64,000 nucleotides of DNA from Pseudoalteromonas rubra (GCF_005887115.1 NZ_PNCJ01000007.1:62001-126000), one strand, 5' to 3'; positions 1-9,068 are shown, counted from the first letter of the stretch. The notes: a model not told the origin generated them from the letters alone. Program-made: numbers and translations.

Positions 1-592
1 CGGCGTATTCGGCACGAAGGGAGTGATTTATACTGCTATGACTCAGATGATAGATTGGTGTATTTGTCAAAGACAATACCGTGCTATCCAGCTTAGCATC
101 GCTTAATAATGTGGCATATGAAGAAAAGAACAACTGATTCTGACCAGCTATTGGCTTTGCAGTCAACTTATATTGTACGGATGCATTGACAGGCTCCTTG
201 TAGTCAATTTCATCGTTGCCGTTGAGGTCATTTGGATCATCAAGCAAAGCTCGACCACACCCTTGCACTCTGGGACACACAACATTTTCAGTACTGGGGT
301 TAAACTCGAATTGATATACGGCACCGGCCTGTAGGTCAACCGTAAGCGCATTTACGTCATTGGTAGAAAACTCCTGTTTTTCATTCGAACTCACCTTGGT
401 GACAACCAATTTACCGGATGTATCACCATATTGAGGCACATAGAATGCCACTTCTGCTGATAATGTCTGAGAGGCATCATGACCTAAATTGGGCAGCGCA
501 GTGTCCACTGTCGGAGCTGGGTCGCTACTTCCTCCACACGCAGTCAAAGTACCGGCCAAAAAGAAAGGTAAGAGCCTATTAATTTGTCGCAT
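1..592 (-). CDS. Surface lipoprotein, truncated by window start
   Basis: The first 197 residues are present and the gene continues beyond base 1. The ATG at 592 has an excellent ribosome site (GGAGG, 7 nt upstream). A lipoprotein signal peptide ends in the lipobox LTAC (Cys19), followed by GGSSDPAP, so the protein should be lipidated and exported. Residues 106-112 read CPRVQGC and are followed by DLNGNDEIDYKE (122-133), which fits the spacing of an EF-hand calcium loop (D, N, N, E, D, E at positions 1, 3, 5, 7, 9, 12). A similar block occurs in the large lipoprotein at 1761-4814. The gene starts 12 nt after the stop of the beta-barrel gene, so the two are probably co-transcribed. The family is not recognised and no function is assigned. 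Confidence 0.85.
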   Translation of the reverse strand, partial: MRQINRLLPFFLAGTLTACGGSSDPAPTVDTALPNLGHDASQTLSAEVAFYVPQYGDTSGKLVVTKVSSNEKQEFSTNDVNALTVDLQAGAVYQFEFNPSTENVVCPRVQGCGRALLDDPNDLNGNDEIDYKEPVNASVQYKLTAKPIAGQNQLFFSSYATLLSDAKLDSTVLSLTNTPIYHLSHSSINHSLRAEYA

Positions 593-604
593 TTTGTTAC
601 CTCC

Positions 605-1699
605 CTAAAAGTCCAGGTTAATAAACCAGTTTAAATTCACATAATGTGCGTCATCGACATTGAGGTTATCCATCTTCACAGACAAGCCCGCATGCTGAGT
701 TTTAATCCCCAACTCAAACGCGTCGCTATGTGTTTCATAACCACCAAATAGTGCCCAATTGTCTCCAAAGTGATACGTCAAATTCGCCTGGAAAAAAGTA
801 TCATCAATAAACTTACGTGCCTTCACTTCGGTAGAGAAATTGTCATTGATGCGATAATCAGCGCCAACATAGTAACGAGCATCACGCTCGAAGGTATACT
901 CAATTTCCTGATCGTACGCAGAGGTACGTAGCCTCACTGACGGGGTTGTGTCTATACCATCTTCTCTTTCAGTAAATGGAATGTCAGTCGTGAACCCATT
1001 CACAAAGCCGGCACCGGTATATTTCGTTTCGTAGACCAAGTCCTTTCCTGCAGCCCACACTCGTAAATCATCGGTAATTTGCCAATCGATTTCCAGATCG
1101 AGGCTATAACCATCACCTTCCGGATTTTCAGTAGGCGTAAACGATTTGAACAGGATATCTTTTGAGAAGTAATACTCGGCTTCAAGTTTACCTTCTATTT
1201 CATCACCAAAAATGGTGCCATCTACACGAGCATCCTGAAAGTGAGTACTTTTGAAATAAGTAAATTTTGGCGTAACAACCAGTTTCTTATCCAATAGTTC
1301 GAGATCGTAAGATAGGAAAATACCGTTCGTAGTCGCCTGACGGCCCCATAAATAATAACGGTAATTACGCTTTTCGAAAGGTAAGTCGTTCTTCTCGGTG
1401 TGCGTGTAACGCGCAGTATCGGGGTCAAAAGCAAGTAAGTAGTCAAAGCGGCTCTGTGCCCCAATGCCGATGCCCTTGTATTTCACACCTAACTCAAACA
1501 CATTATAAGTAAAGGCGCTGTCACCTTCAGTCAGGGGTTTGTCAAAATCGTCAACAAACGCTTTTACAGGCTGCGCTTCGGTGTATATCTCACTATGAAA
1601 CTGATGAATTAACTGTATCTCATTAGATGCTGAAAATGCTGTCTGAGACAAAGGCATACAACAAAGAGAAAGTAGAGGTGTAATTTTTTTTAATGTCAT
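605..1699 (-). CDS. Outer-membrane beta-barrel (porin-like) protein
   Basis: This is a 364-residue protein. The ATG at 1699 is preferred over an upstream in-frame start because it gives a clean Sec signal peptide (MTLKKITPLLSLCCMPLSQ, cleavage near AFSA). The mature part is rich in alternating aromatic and polar residues, and it ends in Phe (NWFINLDF), the usual C-terminal signature recognised by the BAM machinery. It therefore probably forms a beta-barrel of about 16 strands in the outer membrane; the strand number is only an estimate. Substrate and family are unknown. It lies between two lipoproteins on the same strand, 12 nt before the downstream one, which suggests a surface complex. A strong terminator hairpin lies just upstream of its ribosome site (AGAAG). 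Confidence 0.75.
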   Translation of the reverse strand: MTLKKITPLLSLCCMPLSQTAFSASNEIQLIHQFHSEIYTEAQPVKAFVDDFDKPLTEGDSAFTYNVFELGVKYKGIGIGAQSRFDYLLAFDPDTARYTHTEKNDLPFEKRNYRYYLWGRQATTNGIFLSYDLELLDKKLVVTPKFTYFKSTHFQDARVDGTIFGDEIEGKLEAEYYFSKDILFKSFTPTENPEGDGYSLDLEIDWQITDDLRVWAAGKDLVYETKYTGAGFVNGFTTDIPFTEREDGIDTTPSVRLRTSAYDQEIEYTFERDARYYVGADYRINDNFSTEVKARKFIDDTFFQANLTYHFGDNWALFGGYETHSDAFELGIKTQHAGLSVKMDNLNVDDAHYVNLNWFINLDF

Positions 1700-1712
1700 A
1701 AATTTAACTTCT

Positions 1713-1747
1713 AAAAAAAAGGGGAAAGGTAACCCTTTCCCCTTTTT
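1713..1747 (-). terminator. Strong intrinsic terminator between two co-directional surface genes
   Basis: A perfect 14-bp stem (1716-1729 with 1734-1747, loop TAAC) is followed on the minus strand by eight T residues (complement of 1713-1720). It lies after the stop of the 1017-residue lipoprotein gene at 1761. Its T-run ends only about 13 nt before the ATG of the beta-barrel gene at 1699. On the plus strand it has five T residues, so it may also act weakly in that direction. Confidence 0.8.
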
Positions 1748-1760
1748 AAATTGGCCTATA

Positions 1761-4700
1761 TTAATTGTTCGACTGACCGATAAAATCAATATCTGTATAG
1801 TCGACTATCTCACCAGTCAAATAGTTAACTCGGAAGCCATTCGTGATTTCTTCTACATCACCTACAAACAGTTGCTGAGCAATGTCATTGTTGAGAGTTA
1901 TATTACCACGTAACGGACCAGCTTCATCGATGAGACCAACTCTAAACGCATATCCGTTAAAGTTGTCAATCAAAATCTCAGCCACTCCCAGGTTGTCATT
2001 ATTGTCCTCATTGCGAATGTCAAAGTGTGCGGTAAATAGAGTACCTTCGCTATCGCCCTTAAGCATTATTGAAGCCAGCTCAATTGTATCATCGACAAAT
2101 AGCGGCGATGGGTTACCTTGCTGGTCAATGGCAGTCAACTCTGAATGGAAGTACCCATTAAAGCCATATTGACCATCTATAAACTCAACCAAATTGAACG
2201 TTTTGCCACGAGAAATATCAAAGTCACGCGCGTCTTCTACATTCTGAATACTGCCGTCAACATAAAGTACTGAACAGGATGCATTTGGCATTTCGATAGA
2301 ATCTATAGCCCAGCGCTCACATTCAGCCAGATCAGGAGATTTAATCTCAACCTTCTGACCGGAGTCAGCCATCATATAGCCAGACCAGGTAAAGATGATC
2401 TTACTCTGCGCTCCAGAGTTAACCTGACCATTTGCCACAATCTTCTCATCCCCTTTAGTATTTTCTAGATTAAGGGCATAAGTGTTTGTATTGTAACTGT
2501 ATTTCCAATCTGGGAAGTTAGGGGCTGTGCCACTATGATCACCAGAGTCTAGTCCAGAATCCCAGATGTCTTTCATGACATCATAGATAACTTCACCAGC
2601 ATTGAACGTGGCATCAGCACCTTCTTTAGTTACGAAACTGATCTTAACCAGTTTGTCCGTACCTTGCTTACCCAGTGCGGTGTTTCTGTAATCTTCTATT
2701 TGCTGAGCGGCACCGACTTCAAGTACAGATAACTCAAGACCGATATCTGTAAGCAACGCATTTGACTCACTGATTGCAATATCCGCCGCATCAGTTGACG
2801 CATTTTGGCTCTGAGCTAATGTTTTATAAGTATTCGCCAGCGCCAGTGAAGTGGTAGCAGCAGCTTCTGCAGCCCGGAAAGCCTCGATAGCAGCTTGTAA
2901 GCTAGCTTGTGCTTTCGCCAGTTCACTTAACGCTGTTTCCGCGGATGTTTGATCAGAAATTGCAACAACTGCAGCCATCGCAGCCTGGAACTGCACATCC
3001 AATTCTTCTTTCTTAATAAACGCCGCTTCTAAACTTGCTTTAGCAGCCTGCAAGCTTTCGTCCGAGGCTTGTTTAGCAACATCAAGCGTGGCACCAAATT
3101 CCGCTATCTTCGCATTGGCAGCTGTCAGTTCCGCAGTAATTTGACCCCTTAGCTGGTCTTTTTGGGTAACCAAAGTCGTGACTTTAGTTAACAACTCGCC
3201 CGCTTGTGTCAGTGTTGGCTGATACTTAGTATCTAGAGTCACCAACCCAGTTGCAGCAGAAACCAGTTGCTCTGCACCCGATAGTTCACGTACCAGCAAC
3301 TTACCTAAATTATTACCCTCTACGTCAGTCGCAACCGCAGCCGTAAACTGAGTATCCAGCACAACAGCAGCACTGCCGTAAGCAATTGCTTTTTCTTTTG
3401 TTGCAGTATCAGCAGCCAGTACTTTCAGAGCAGCCAATGACGCAGCAAACTCATCTAGCTGAGCGGCGCTACCAGTCAGAGTTTGTTCGCCAGATTCAAT
3501 ACTTGCCAGCAGAGAGGCATTTAAACTATCCAAAGAAGTGTCGCCGTTACCCAGATCATCAAGCTGGTCAACGACTTTACCCGAGTCATCTTTTAGTTGA
3601 TCATCTGACGTCGCGCCGTTTTTAACAGCCTTGTCTTTCGCTGCTTTTGCATCAGCCGCAACCTGGTCAACATCAGACTCATCAACACCCGCTTCGATTA
3701 ACGCTGTTTTAATAGCCTGGTCGTCGCCGGAAACGATGGCATTCAATACTTTACCAGCTTTCTTTGTTTCCGTTTTTAGCTTAGAAAAAATCTGGCTATT
3801 ACCCAGGTTGCCTTGCTCAACATCTCCAGATAGCTCAGCTAATACGTCCGCAACCGTTCTGCTTTCTTTACCCGCCAGAGACTGGAGTGAAGACGCTACC
3901 TGCACGAGTACAAGCGCACCGGCGTCAAGCTTTTCAGTTCCGTCGACGTCTGTAAAGTCAACCACACCACCCAACGATAAATCACTGGCCAAAGTTGCAA
4001 CTAAGGAAAGATCACCAACCAGCTGACCAATTACCTGAATACTGGCTTGCCCAACGGCAGCAGAATCAATTGCAGACTCGCCTGCAAGCAAAATGCGCGC
4101 TGCTGTAGAGGTAAATACGGATAAATTTGCTTTATAAGAACCATCATCACCATCTGCAAATGACGGCGCATTCTTTGCCGATGCAGCCCTAGCTGCAGTG
4201 TTTGCAGAAATCAGCTTAACGACTGACAGTTCGATATCGTCTTTATACCACTCACCAAAGTCAACTTTACCGTTATCGTTAAAGACTGAGCCATCATCTA
4301 CTTTTACAGCAGTACCTACACCGCACCCAGCAAATGCATCACACTTAACCAGGGCATCACCGTCTTTGGTTGTTTTAACTGTGATGTAGAGAGGTCCGGA
4401 GAACCCTTCGTCAACGAAGATCTCATACAAACCCTGTGCAGATGTTTTCAACTCCGCGGGGTTGCCACTAATTAATTTAGCTTCCGCTTTTTCTTTGGCT
4501 TCGCTTTCGCTTTCTGCTGTTTCAGTTGCAGACTCCTCACCAGCGGTTGCGCGGTATGCCAGGTCAATCATATTGCCTTGCGCGTCCACAGTCTTAACAC
4601 TAACGGCAGCGCCACTGAGGGTACCCTTAACGGCTTTACCAGATACTGAAACGTTAAACTTGGCAGCAACAGTACTTTCAACTTCGGATGGACCTGGAGA

Positions 4701-4814
4701 GGGACTAACAGTCGGTTTGCTATCATCACTATCAAATAAGCTACAGCCGGTAAGGCCGAGGCTTAAGGCAATGGTGGATGCCACTGGAGTAAATTTATTC
4801 ATGCGCTTTGCCAC
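1761..4814 (-). CDS. Very large Ala-rich coiled-coil lipoprotein
   Basis: This is a 1017-residue protein read from GTG at 4814, which has AAGGAG 7 nt upstream; the ATG four codons later is less well placed. The lipobox LTGC (Cys24) is followed by an Asp/Ser/Pro linker. Residues about 50-150 look like a small beta domain (SGKAVKGTLSGAAVSVK). A Cys-containing block follows (Cys158, GCG 163-165) with an EF-hand-like loop at 177-188 (N179, N181, D185, E188). Roughly residues 340-760 are Ala/Glu/Gln/Leu-rich and likely form long coiled coils. The C-terminal 250 residues look like a globular beta domain with two Cys (AECERW and ASCSV). The block at 150-190 resembles that of the lipoprotein at 1-592. 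The family is not recognised; a cell-surface stalk or adhesin-like role is only a guess. Confidence 0.8.
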   Translation of the reverse strand: MAKRMNKFTPVASTIALSLGLTGCSLFDSDDSKPTVSPSPGPSEVESTVAAKFNVSVSGKAVKGTLSGAAVSVKTVDAQGNMIDLAYRATAGEESATETAESESEAKEKAEAKLISGNPAELKTSAQGLYEIFVDEGFSGPLYITVKTTKDGDALVKCDAFAGCGVGTAVKVDDGSVFNDNGKVDFGEWYKDDIELSVVKLISANTAARAASAKNAPSFADGDDGSYKANLSVFTSTAARILLAGESAIDSAAVGQASIQVIGQLVGDLSLVATLASDLSLGGVVDFTDVDGTEKLDAGALVLVQVASSLQSLAGKESRTVADVLAELSGDVEQGNLGNSQIFSKLKTETKKAGKVLNAIVSGDDQAIKTALIEAGVDESDVDQVAADAKAAKDKAVKNGATSDDQLKDDSGKVVDQLDDLGNGDTSLDSLNASLLASIESGEQTLTGSAAQLDEFAASLAALKVLAADTATKEKAIAYGSAAVVLDTQFTAAVATDVEGNNLGKLLVRELSGAEQLVSAATGLVTLDTKYQPTLTQAGELLTKVTTLVTQKDQLRGQITAELTAANAKIAEFGATLDVAKQASDESLQAAKASLEAAFIKKEELDVQFQAAMAAVVAISDQTSAETALSELAKAQASLQAAIEAFRAAEAAATTSLALANTYKTLAQSQNASTDAADIAISESNALLTDIGLELSVLEVGAAQQIEDYRNTALGKQGTDKLVKISFVTKEGADATFNAGEVIYDVMKDIWDSGLDSGDHSGTAPNFPDWKYSYNTNTYALNLENTKGDEKIVANGQVNSGAQSKIIFTWSGYMMADSGQKVEIKSPDLAECERWAIDSIEMPNASCSVLYVDGSIQNVEDARDFDISRGKTFNLVEFIDGQYGFNGYFHSELTAIDQQGNPSPLFVDDTIELASIMLKGDSEGTLFTAHFDIRNEDNNDNLGVAEILIDNFNGYAFRVGLIDEAGPLRGNITLNNDIAQQLFVGDVEEITNGFRVNYLTGEIVDYTDIDFIGQSNN

Positions 4815-4851
4815 TAGAGGTCTCCTTAAATAGCTTGCGTGTTTTTCTTTA

Positions 4852-4881
4852 TTTATTTGCCTATGCGAATGTTTTTGTCAA
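4852..4881 (-). promoter_or_regulatory. Candidate promoter of the large lipoprotein gene
   Basis: On the minus strand, TTGACA (complement of 4876-4881) is followed after 18 nt by AATAAA (complement of 4852-4857), a 4/6 match to the -10 consensus. A start near 4845 would give a leader of about 30 nt containing AAGGAG. This is sequence resemblance only. Confidence 0.4.
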
Positions 4882-5010
4882 ACGAGACTCTAAGCTAATT
4901 TGGGTATTTTAGCCCATCAATATACTCAATACTCTTAACAAAGTCATTGCAAAACACACTTCTTTGTAAACAAATATAAAACGCAAAAGTGAAGTTTTCC
5001 AACATTGATT

Positions 5011-5469
5011 TCATTCTTGCGTAGTATAGAGACTGAATGTGACATTTCTGACATATTCAGCTTCGCTCGTCAAATCTGCCAGTTTAACTGTCAAACGCCA
5101 CTCCATCACAGGCTCACTGCAAGCCCCTACCATAACCTCGGCAGACCAAAGACCGGTTTGTTGTTGTGTAAAGAAAACAGGGATAGTTCCCATGTACATC
5201 TGGGTGCCTTCCAACCAGGCCGACTGTACCTCTATATCAGACGAGTTAAGGGCCAGAGACAATTCAAAGGGGGTCTCTGGATGTAGTTTTTTAGCTGAAC
5301 TCCAAAGCGCTGCACCGCCACTTTTACACGGAGCAGAGGCTATACAATTAAAGGAAGTTTGCGAACTTTCACTTTTTTCTGAACTTTCATGTATAATAGT
5401 AGCAGGGTCTGAACAGGCCGTTAGAAAAGTGACTAAAAAAACGCCGGTTAATGTGCAAGTTTTCTGCAT
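5011..5469 (-). CDS. Small lipoprotein divergent from ccoN
   Basis: This is a 152-residue protein. The ATG at 5469 is chosen because it begins a lipoprotein signal peptide (MQKTCTLTGVFLVTFLTAC, Cys19); the longer reading frame upstream has no signal. The mature part has a short Ser-rich linker, a Cys pair region (FNCIASAPCKSG) and then a beta-rich domain with AWLEGTQMYMGTIPVFF and TGLWSAEVMVGAC. That strand pattern (a Met-rich turn, then G-x-W-x-A-x-V, then Cys and a final W-x-L-x-V) is reminiscent of YtkA/FixH-like immunoglobulin folds, but this is a weak visual resemblance. It is transcribed away from the cbb3 oxidase operon from a shared 349-bp intergenic region, so a periplasmic role linked to oxidase assembly is conceivable but unproven. 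Confidence 0.7.
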   Translation of the reverse strand: MQKTCTLTGVFLVTFLTACSDPATIIHESSEKSESSQTSFNCIASAPCKSGGAALWSSAKKLHPETPFELSLALNSSDIEVQSAWLEGTQMYMGTIPVFFTQQQTGLWSAEVMVGACSEPVMEWRLTVKLADLTSEAEYVRNVTFSLYTTQE

Positions 5470-5818
5470 AATACAAAGTGTGTGACATTGTAAAAAGAAA
5501 TCCAGTGTAAGTGGAACAGGTCTTTTCGACCAGCTTTTGGCGTCAAGTTTTGCAGTTTGTTTTGATATTGCGCAATTCGCGTACTCATTGAACAAATGAC
5601 TCGTTCAAAATTTGATTGATGTCATTATTTTGGGTGTTTGTAGTATCTTTTCGTTTGCAAAAAAATTATTATTTCCTTGCAAAAATAAGGGTTTCTCAAG
5701 CTGGTTAGAGTTCCGTTCTGTAGGATGTAACTCCAACGGGTTTGTTGAAATAAAAAAACAGGGCCTGTATTACAGGTTAATCATTTCTAATCGCATTAAT
5801 TGCAGCGGAATCCAGAAA
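5470..5818. promoter_or_regulatory. Divergent control region upstream of ccoN, with FNR/CRP-like site
   Basis: This gap holds no credible gene; an in-frame extension of ccoN to 5612 is rejected because it lacks a ribosome site and CcoN homology. At 5612-5625 there is TTGAT-TGAT-GTCAT, an 8/10 match to the FNR box TTGAT-N4-ATCAA with the TGA/TCA core kept; it overlaps the palindrome TCAAAATTTGA (5605-5615). A second weaker match is TTGAT-ATTG-CGCAA at 5562-5575. Weak -10-like sequences occur near 5641-5649. Because ccoNOQP operons are commonly FNR-controlled and fnr lies 7 kb away, this is a plausible site, not a demonstrated one. Confidence 0.4.
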
Positions 5819-7252
5819 ATGAGCCAAACAGTAGCATCACAAACTGAGTACAATTATAAGGTTGTACGCCAATTCGCTATAATGACAGTGATTTGGGGCA
5901 TCGTTGGCATGGGTGTAGGTGTATTTATCGCGGCGCAACTTGCGTGGCCTGCGTTAAACTTCGACATTCCATGGTTAACTTACTCTCGACTTCGTCCGTT
6001 ACACACGAACGCAGTAATCTTCGCATTTGGTACAAGTGCACTTTTTGCAACATCTTACTATGTTGTACAGCGCACGTGTCAGACGCGTCTATTCTCTGAC
6101 AAGCTAGCCGCTTTCACTTTCTGGGGCTGGCAGGCAATCATTCTTTCAGCAGCTATCACACTGCCTTTGGGTATCACATCTTCTAAAGAATATGCTGAGC
6201 TTGAGTGGCCAATTGATATCGCTATCGCAGTTGTTTGGGTTACCTATGCAGTCGTGTTCTTCGGCACGCTAATCAAACGTAAAGTGTCTCATATCTACGT
6301 TGCGAACTGGTTCTATGCGGGCTTCATTATTACCGTTGCTGTACTTCACATCGTAAACAGCATGGCTGTACCTGTGTCTCTCACCAAGTCATACTCAATT
6401 TATGCGGGTGCGGTTGATGCAATGGTTCAGTGGTGGTACGGCCACAATGCGGTAGGTTTCCTTCTAACCGCAGGCTTCCTGGGCATGATGTACTACTTCG
6501 TACCTAAGCAAGCTGGTCGCCCCGTTTACTCTTACCGTCTATCAGTTGTTCACTTCTGGGCACTGGTTTCTCTATATATCTGGGCCGGCCCTCACCACCT
6601 ACACTACACAGCACTACCTGACTGGACTCAGTCTTTGGGTATGGTGATGTCTGTGATCCTGTTCGTGCCTTCTTGGGGTGGTATGATCAACGGTATCATG
6701 ACGCTGTCTGGTGCATGGCACAAACTACGTACCGACCCAGTACTGCGTTTCCTGGTTGTTTCTCTGTCTTTCTACGGTATGTCTACCTTCGAAGGTCCAA
6801 TGATGGCAATCAAATCTGTAAACGCACTGTCACACTACACAGACTGGACTGTCGGCCACGTACACTCAGGTGCACTGGGTTGGGTAGCAATGATCTCTAT
6901 CGGTGCCATCTATCACCTGATCCCTGCACTATTTGGTCACGCTAACATGTACAGTGTCAAACTGGTTAACACCCACTTCTGGTTACACACAGTTGGTGTT
7001 GTTCTGTATATCGTTGCGATGTGGATCTCTGGCGTAATGCAAGGTCTGATGTGGCGTGCAGTTAACTCTGACGGTACTTTGATGTACAGCTTCGTACAAT
7101 CTCTTGAAGCGTCTAAGCCTTTCTACATCATGCGATTCCTGGGCGGTGTATTCATCGTGATTGGTATGCTGGTAATGGCTTACAACGTTTACCGTACTGT
7201 GGTAGCTAAGAGTGGTTCTTTGACCACTGAAGCTAACACGCAAATGGCTTAA
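5819..7252 (+). CDS. ccoN: cbb3-type cytochrome c oxidase subunit I
   Basis: This is a 477-residue polytopic membrane protein, the usual CcoN length, carrying the low-spin heme b and the heme b3-CuB site that reduces oxygen in the inner membrane. The ATG at 5819 starts [19 protein letters not shown], a typical CcoN N-terminus. Diagnostic blocks are [15 protein letters not shown] (heme ligand His62), [10 protein letters not shown] (CuB His), [13 protein letters not shown] (CuB His pair) and [14 protein letters not shown] (heme His). It is first in ccoNOQP, with 12 nt to the start of ccoO. The cbb3 class is the high-affinity oxidase used at low oxygen. Confidence 0.98.
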   Translation: MSQTVASQTEYNYKVVRQFAIMTVIWGIVGMGVGVFIAAQLAWPALNFDIPWLTYSRLRPLHTNAVIFAFGTSALFATSYYVVQRTCQTRLFSDKLAAFTFWGWQAIILSAAITLPLGITSSKEYAELEWPIDIAIAVVWVTYAVVFFGTLIKRKVSHIYVANWFYAGFIITVAVLHIVNSMAVPVSLTKSYSIYAGAVDAMVQWWYGHNAVGFLLTAGFLGMMYYFVPKQAGRPVYSYRLSVVHFWALVSLYIWAGPHHLHYTALPDWTQSLGMVMSVILFVPSWGGMINGIMTLSGAWHKLRTDPVLRFLVVSLSFYGMSTFEGPMMAIKSVNALSHYTDWTVGHVHSGALGWVAMISIGAIYHLIPALFGHANMYSVKLVNTHFWLHTVGVVLYIVAMWISGVMQGLMWRAVNSDGTLMYSFVQSLEASKPFYIMRFLGGVFIVIGMLVMAYNVYRTVVAKSGSLTTEANTQMA

Positions 7253-7264
7253 GGGGTGTCGAGT

Positions 7265-7885
7265 ATGAGCAATAATAACTCTACAAACAAACATGAAATC
7301 GTCGAAAAGAACGTCGGCCTGATGGCTATCCTGACGGTTTTTGCCATCAGTTTTGGTGCACTCGTTGAGATCACCCCACTGATGTTCCAAAAAGACACCA
7401 CCCAGCCAGTTGAAGGCTTACGCCCTCTTACCGCGCTGGAAATGGAAGGTCGTGACATCTATGTCCGTGAAGGTTGTTACAACTGTCACTCACAGATGAT
7501 CCGCCCATTCCGCGACGAAGTTGAGCGCTATGGCCATTACTCTGTAGCTGGTGAATCTGTTTGGGATCACCCGTTCCAGTGGGGCTCTAAGCGTACAGGT
7601 CCAGACTTGGCACGTGTTGGTCAGCGTTATTCTGATGACTGGCATTTTGCTCACCTGATGGATCCTCGCTCTGTAGTACCTGAGTCAAATATGCCTGGCT
7701 ACCCTTGGCTCAATGAGAATGTATTGGACGGTCAATTAACCGCTAAGAAACTTGAAGTGTTCCGTAACTTTGGTGTGCCATACACCGATGAGGACATTCA
7801 GGGTGCTGAGGCAGCAGTAAAGGGCAAAACCGAAATGGAAGCTCTTATCGCCTACCTTCAGCAACTTGGCACACATTTGAAGTAA
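7265..7885 (+). CDS. ccoO: cbb3-type cytochrome c oxidase subunit II (monoheme cytochrome c)
   Basis: This is a 206-residue protein from ATG 7265, with AAGGGG eight nt upstream; an in-frame GTG at 7256 would add three residues but has no site. One N-terminal membrane anchor (about residues 18-38) precedes a periplasmic domain with a single CxxCH heme c motif, CYNCH (Cys71, Cys74, His75), and the axial Met is probably in SNMPGYPWL. It passes electrons from CcoP to CcoN. It sits between ccoN and ccoQ in the conserved order, separated by 12 and 6 nt. Confidence 0.98.
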   Translation: MSNNNSTNKHEIVEKNVGLMAILTVFAISFGALVEITPLMFQKDTTQPVEGLRPLTALEMEGRDIYVREGCYNCHSQMIRPFRDEVERYGHYSVAGESVWDHPFQWGSKRTGPDLARVGQRYSDDWHFAHLMDPRSVVPESNMPGYPWLNENVLDGQLTAKKLEVFRNFGVPYTDEDIQGAEAAVKGKTEMEALIAYLQQLGTHLK

Positions 7886-7891
7886 TTTGTT

Positions 7892-8077
7892 ATGGATTAC
7901 GGCACATACAGAGGCATTTTGACTCTGGTAATTTTAGTACTGTTCATAGTGATTGTTGTGTGGGCATACAGCAAGCGTAGCAAACGCCGTTTTGATGACG
8001 CTGCCAATGCCATCTTTGAAGATGAAAAGAAACACAACAACACAATCTCAAACGAGGAAAAGGAGTCTGAAAAATGA
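7892..8077 (+). CDS. ccoQ: cbb3-type oxidase small subunit CcoQ
   Basis: This 61-residue protein has one transmembrane helix (about residues 9-26, LTLVILVLFIVIVVWAYSK), a basic patch and a charged cytosolic tail. Size, topology and position between ccoO and ccoP identify it as CcoQ/FixQ, which stabilises the assembled oxidase. Its stop overlaps the start of ccoP by 4 nt (ATGA), so translation of the two is probably coupled. Confidence 0.93.
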   Translation: MDYGTYRGILTLVILVLFIVIVVWAYSKRSKRRFDDAANAIFEDEKKHNNTISNEEKESEK

Positions 8078-9039
8078 CTAGCTTTTGGAGTATTTGGGTC
8101 ATCGTATTGACCTTGGCGTGTCTGGCTCTGATCTTTGGCCTGCTGCTTTGGAACCTGAAAAACTACACAGGTGTTGAAGAAGGCGAAAGTTGTGGTCACG
8201 AGTTTGACGGAATCGAAGAACTTAATAACCCACTTCCTAAGTGGTGGACTTACATGTTCTTCGCAACATTTATCTGGTCTGTTTACTATCTTGCTGCTTA
8301 CCCAGGTCTGGGTAACTTTGCAGGCTTTTTGAACTGGACGAGCTCTAACCAGGGCGTGACGTCTCTTGAAGAGTCTAAGCAAGCAACGGAAGAAGCCAAA
8401 GCAAATGGTCACTGGGTTCAACTCGACAAAGAGTTTGAAGCTGCTGACGAGCGTTTCGGCCCTATCTTCAAAGCGTTTGCTGAGCAAGATATCGAGACAC
8501 TGGCAAAAGACCAAAAAGCACTTGAAATTGGTCAGCGCCTTTTCGCTCAGAACTGTGCACAGTGTCACGGTTCCGATGCGCGCGGCGCAATGGGCTTCCC
8601 TAACCTGGCAGACAATGACTGGTTATATGGTGGTACGCCTGACAAGATCAAAGAAACACTACTGCAAGGTCGTGTAGCTGCGATGCCAGGTTGGCAAGAT
8701 GCACTGGGTGACCAGGGTATTAAAGAAATGACCGCTTACGTACTGAGCCTGTCTGGTCGTAAGGTAAACCAAAAAGATGCTGATGCAGGTAAAGCGAAAT
8801 TCGCAATGTGTGCAGCTTGTCACGGTATGGACGGTAAAGGCTCTGTTGCCCATAACCTGCCTTTCGGTGCACCTGATCTGACTGACAACATCTGGTTATA
8901 TGGTGGTTCTCAACGTGCCGTTGAAGAAACACTGCGTCACGGCCGTGCCGGTGTAATGCCAGCGTGGAAAGACATTCTGGGTGAAGACAAAGTACATCTG
9001 CTTACAGCTTACGTGTACAGCCTCTCTCAGGAGAAATAA
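8074..9039 (+). CDS. ccoP: cbb3-type cytochrome c oxidase subunit III (diheme cytochrome c)
   Basis: This is a 321-residue protein with two N-terminal membrane helices (about 5-27 and 58-76) joined by a cytosolic loop, then two cytochrome c domains. The heme motifs are CAQCH (Cys161, Cys164, His165) and CAACH (Cys246, Cys249, His250); the axial Met residues are likely in VAAMPGW and AGVMPAW. It receives electrons from soluble or membrane cytochromes and delivers them to CcoO. It ends the structural operon and is followed 30 nt later by an intrinsic terminator. Confidence 0.98.
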   Translation: MTSFWSIWVIVLTLACLALIFGLLLWNLKNYTGVEEGESCGHEFDGIEELNNPLPKWWTYMFFATFIWSVYYLAAYPGLGNFAGFLNWTSSNQGVTSLEESKQATEEAKANGHWVQLDKEFEAADERFGPIFKAFAEQDIETLAKDQKALEIGQRLFAQNCAQCHGSDARGAMGFPNLADNDWLYGGTPDKIKETLLQGRVAAMPGWQDALGDQGIKEMTAYVLSLSGRKVNQKDADAGKAKFAMCAACHGMDGKGSVAHNLPFGAPDLTDNIWLYGGSQRAVEETLRHGRAGVMPAWKDILGEDKVHLLTAYVYSLSQEK

Positions 9040-9068
9040 TCGAATAGATTATAAGTTTATTTAAGATC

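Noticed and set aside
3631..4026. Antisense 131-codon frame and others inside the large lipoprotein gene
   Set aside because: They arise from the Ala/Ser-rich coding strand read backwards; no ribosome site or domain.
5562..5575. Second FNR-box-like sequence TTGAT-ATTG-CGCAA upstream of ccoN
   Set aside because: The right half keeps only CAA; listed within the control region but not called as a site.
5612..5818. In-frame extension of ccoN to an earlier ATG (69 extra residues)
   Set aside because: No ribosome site at 5612, the extension is low-complexity and unlike CcoN, and ATG 5819 gives the standard N-terminus and length.
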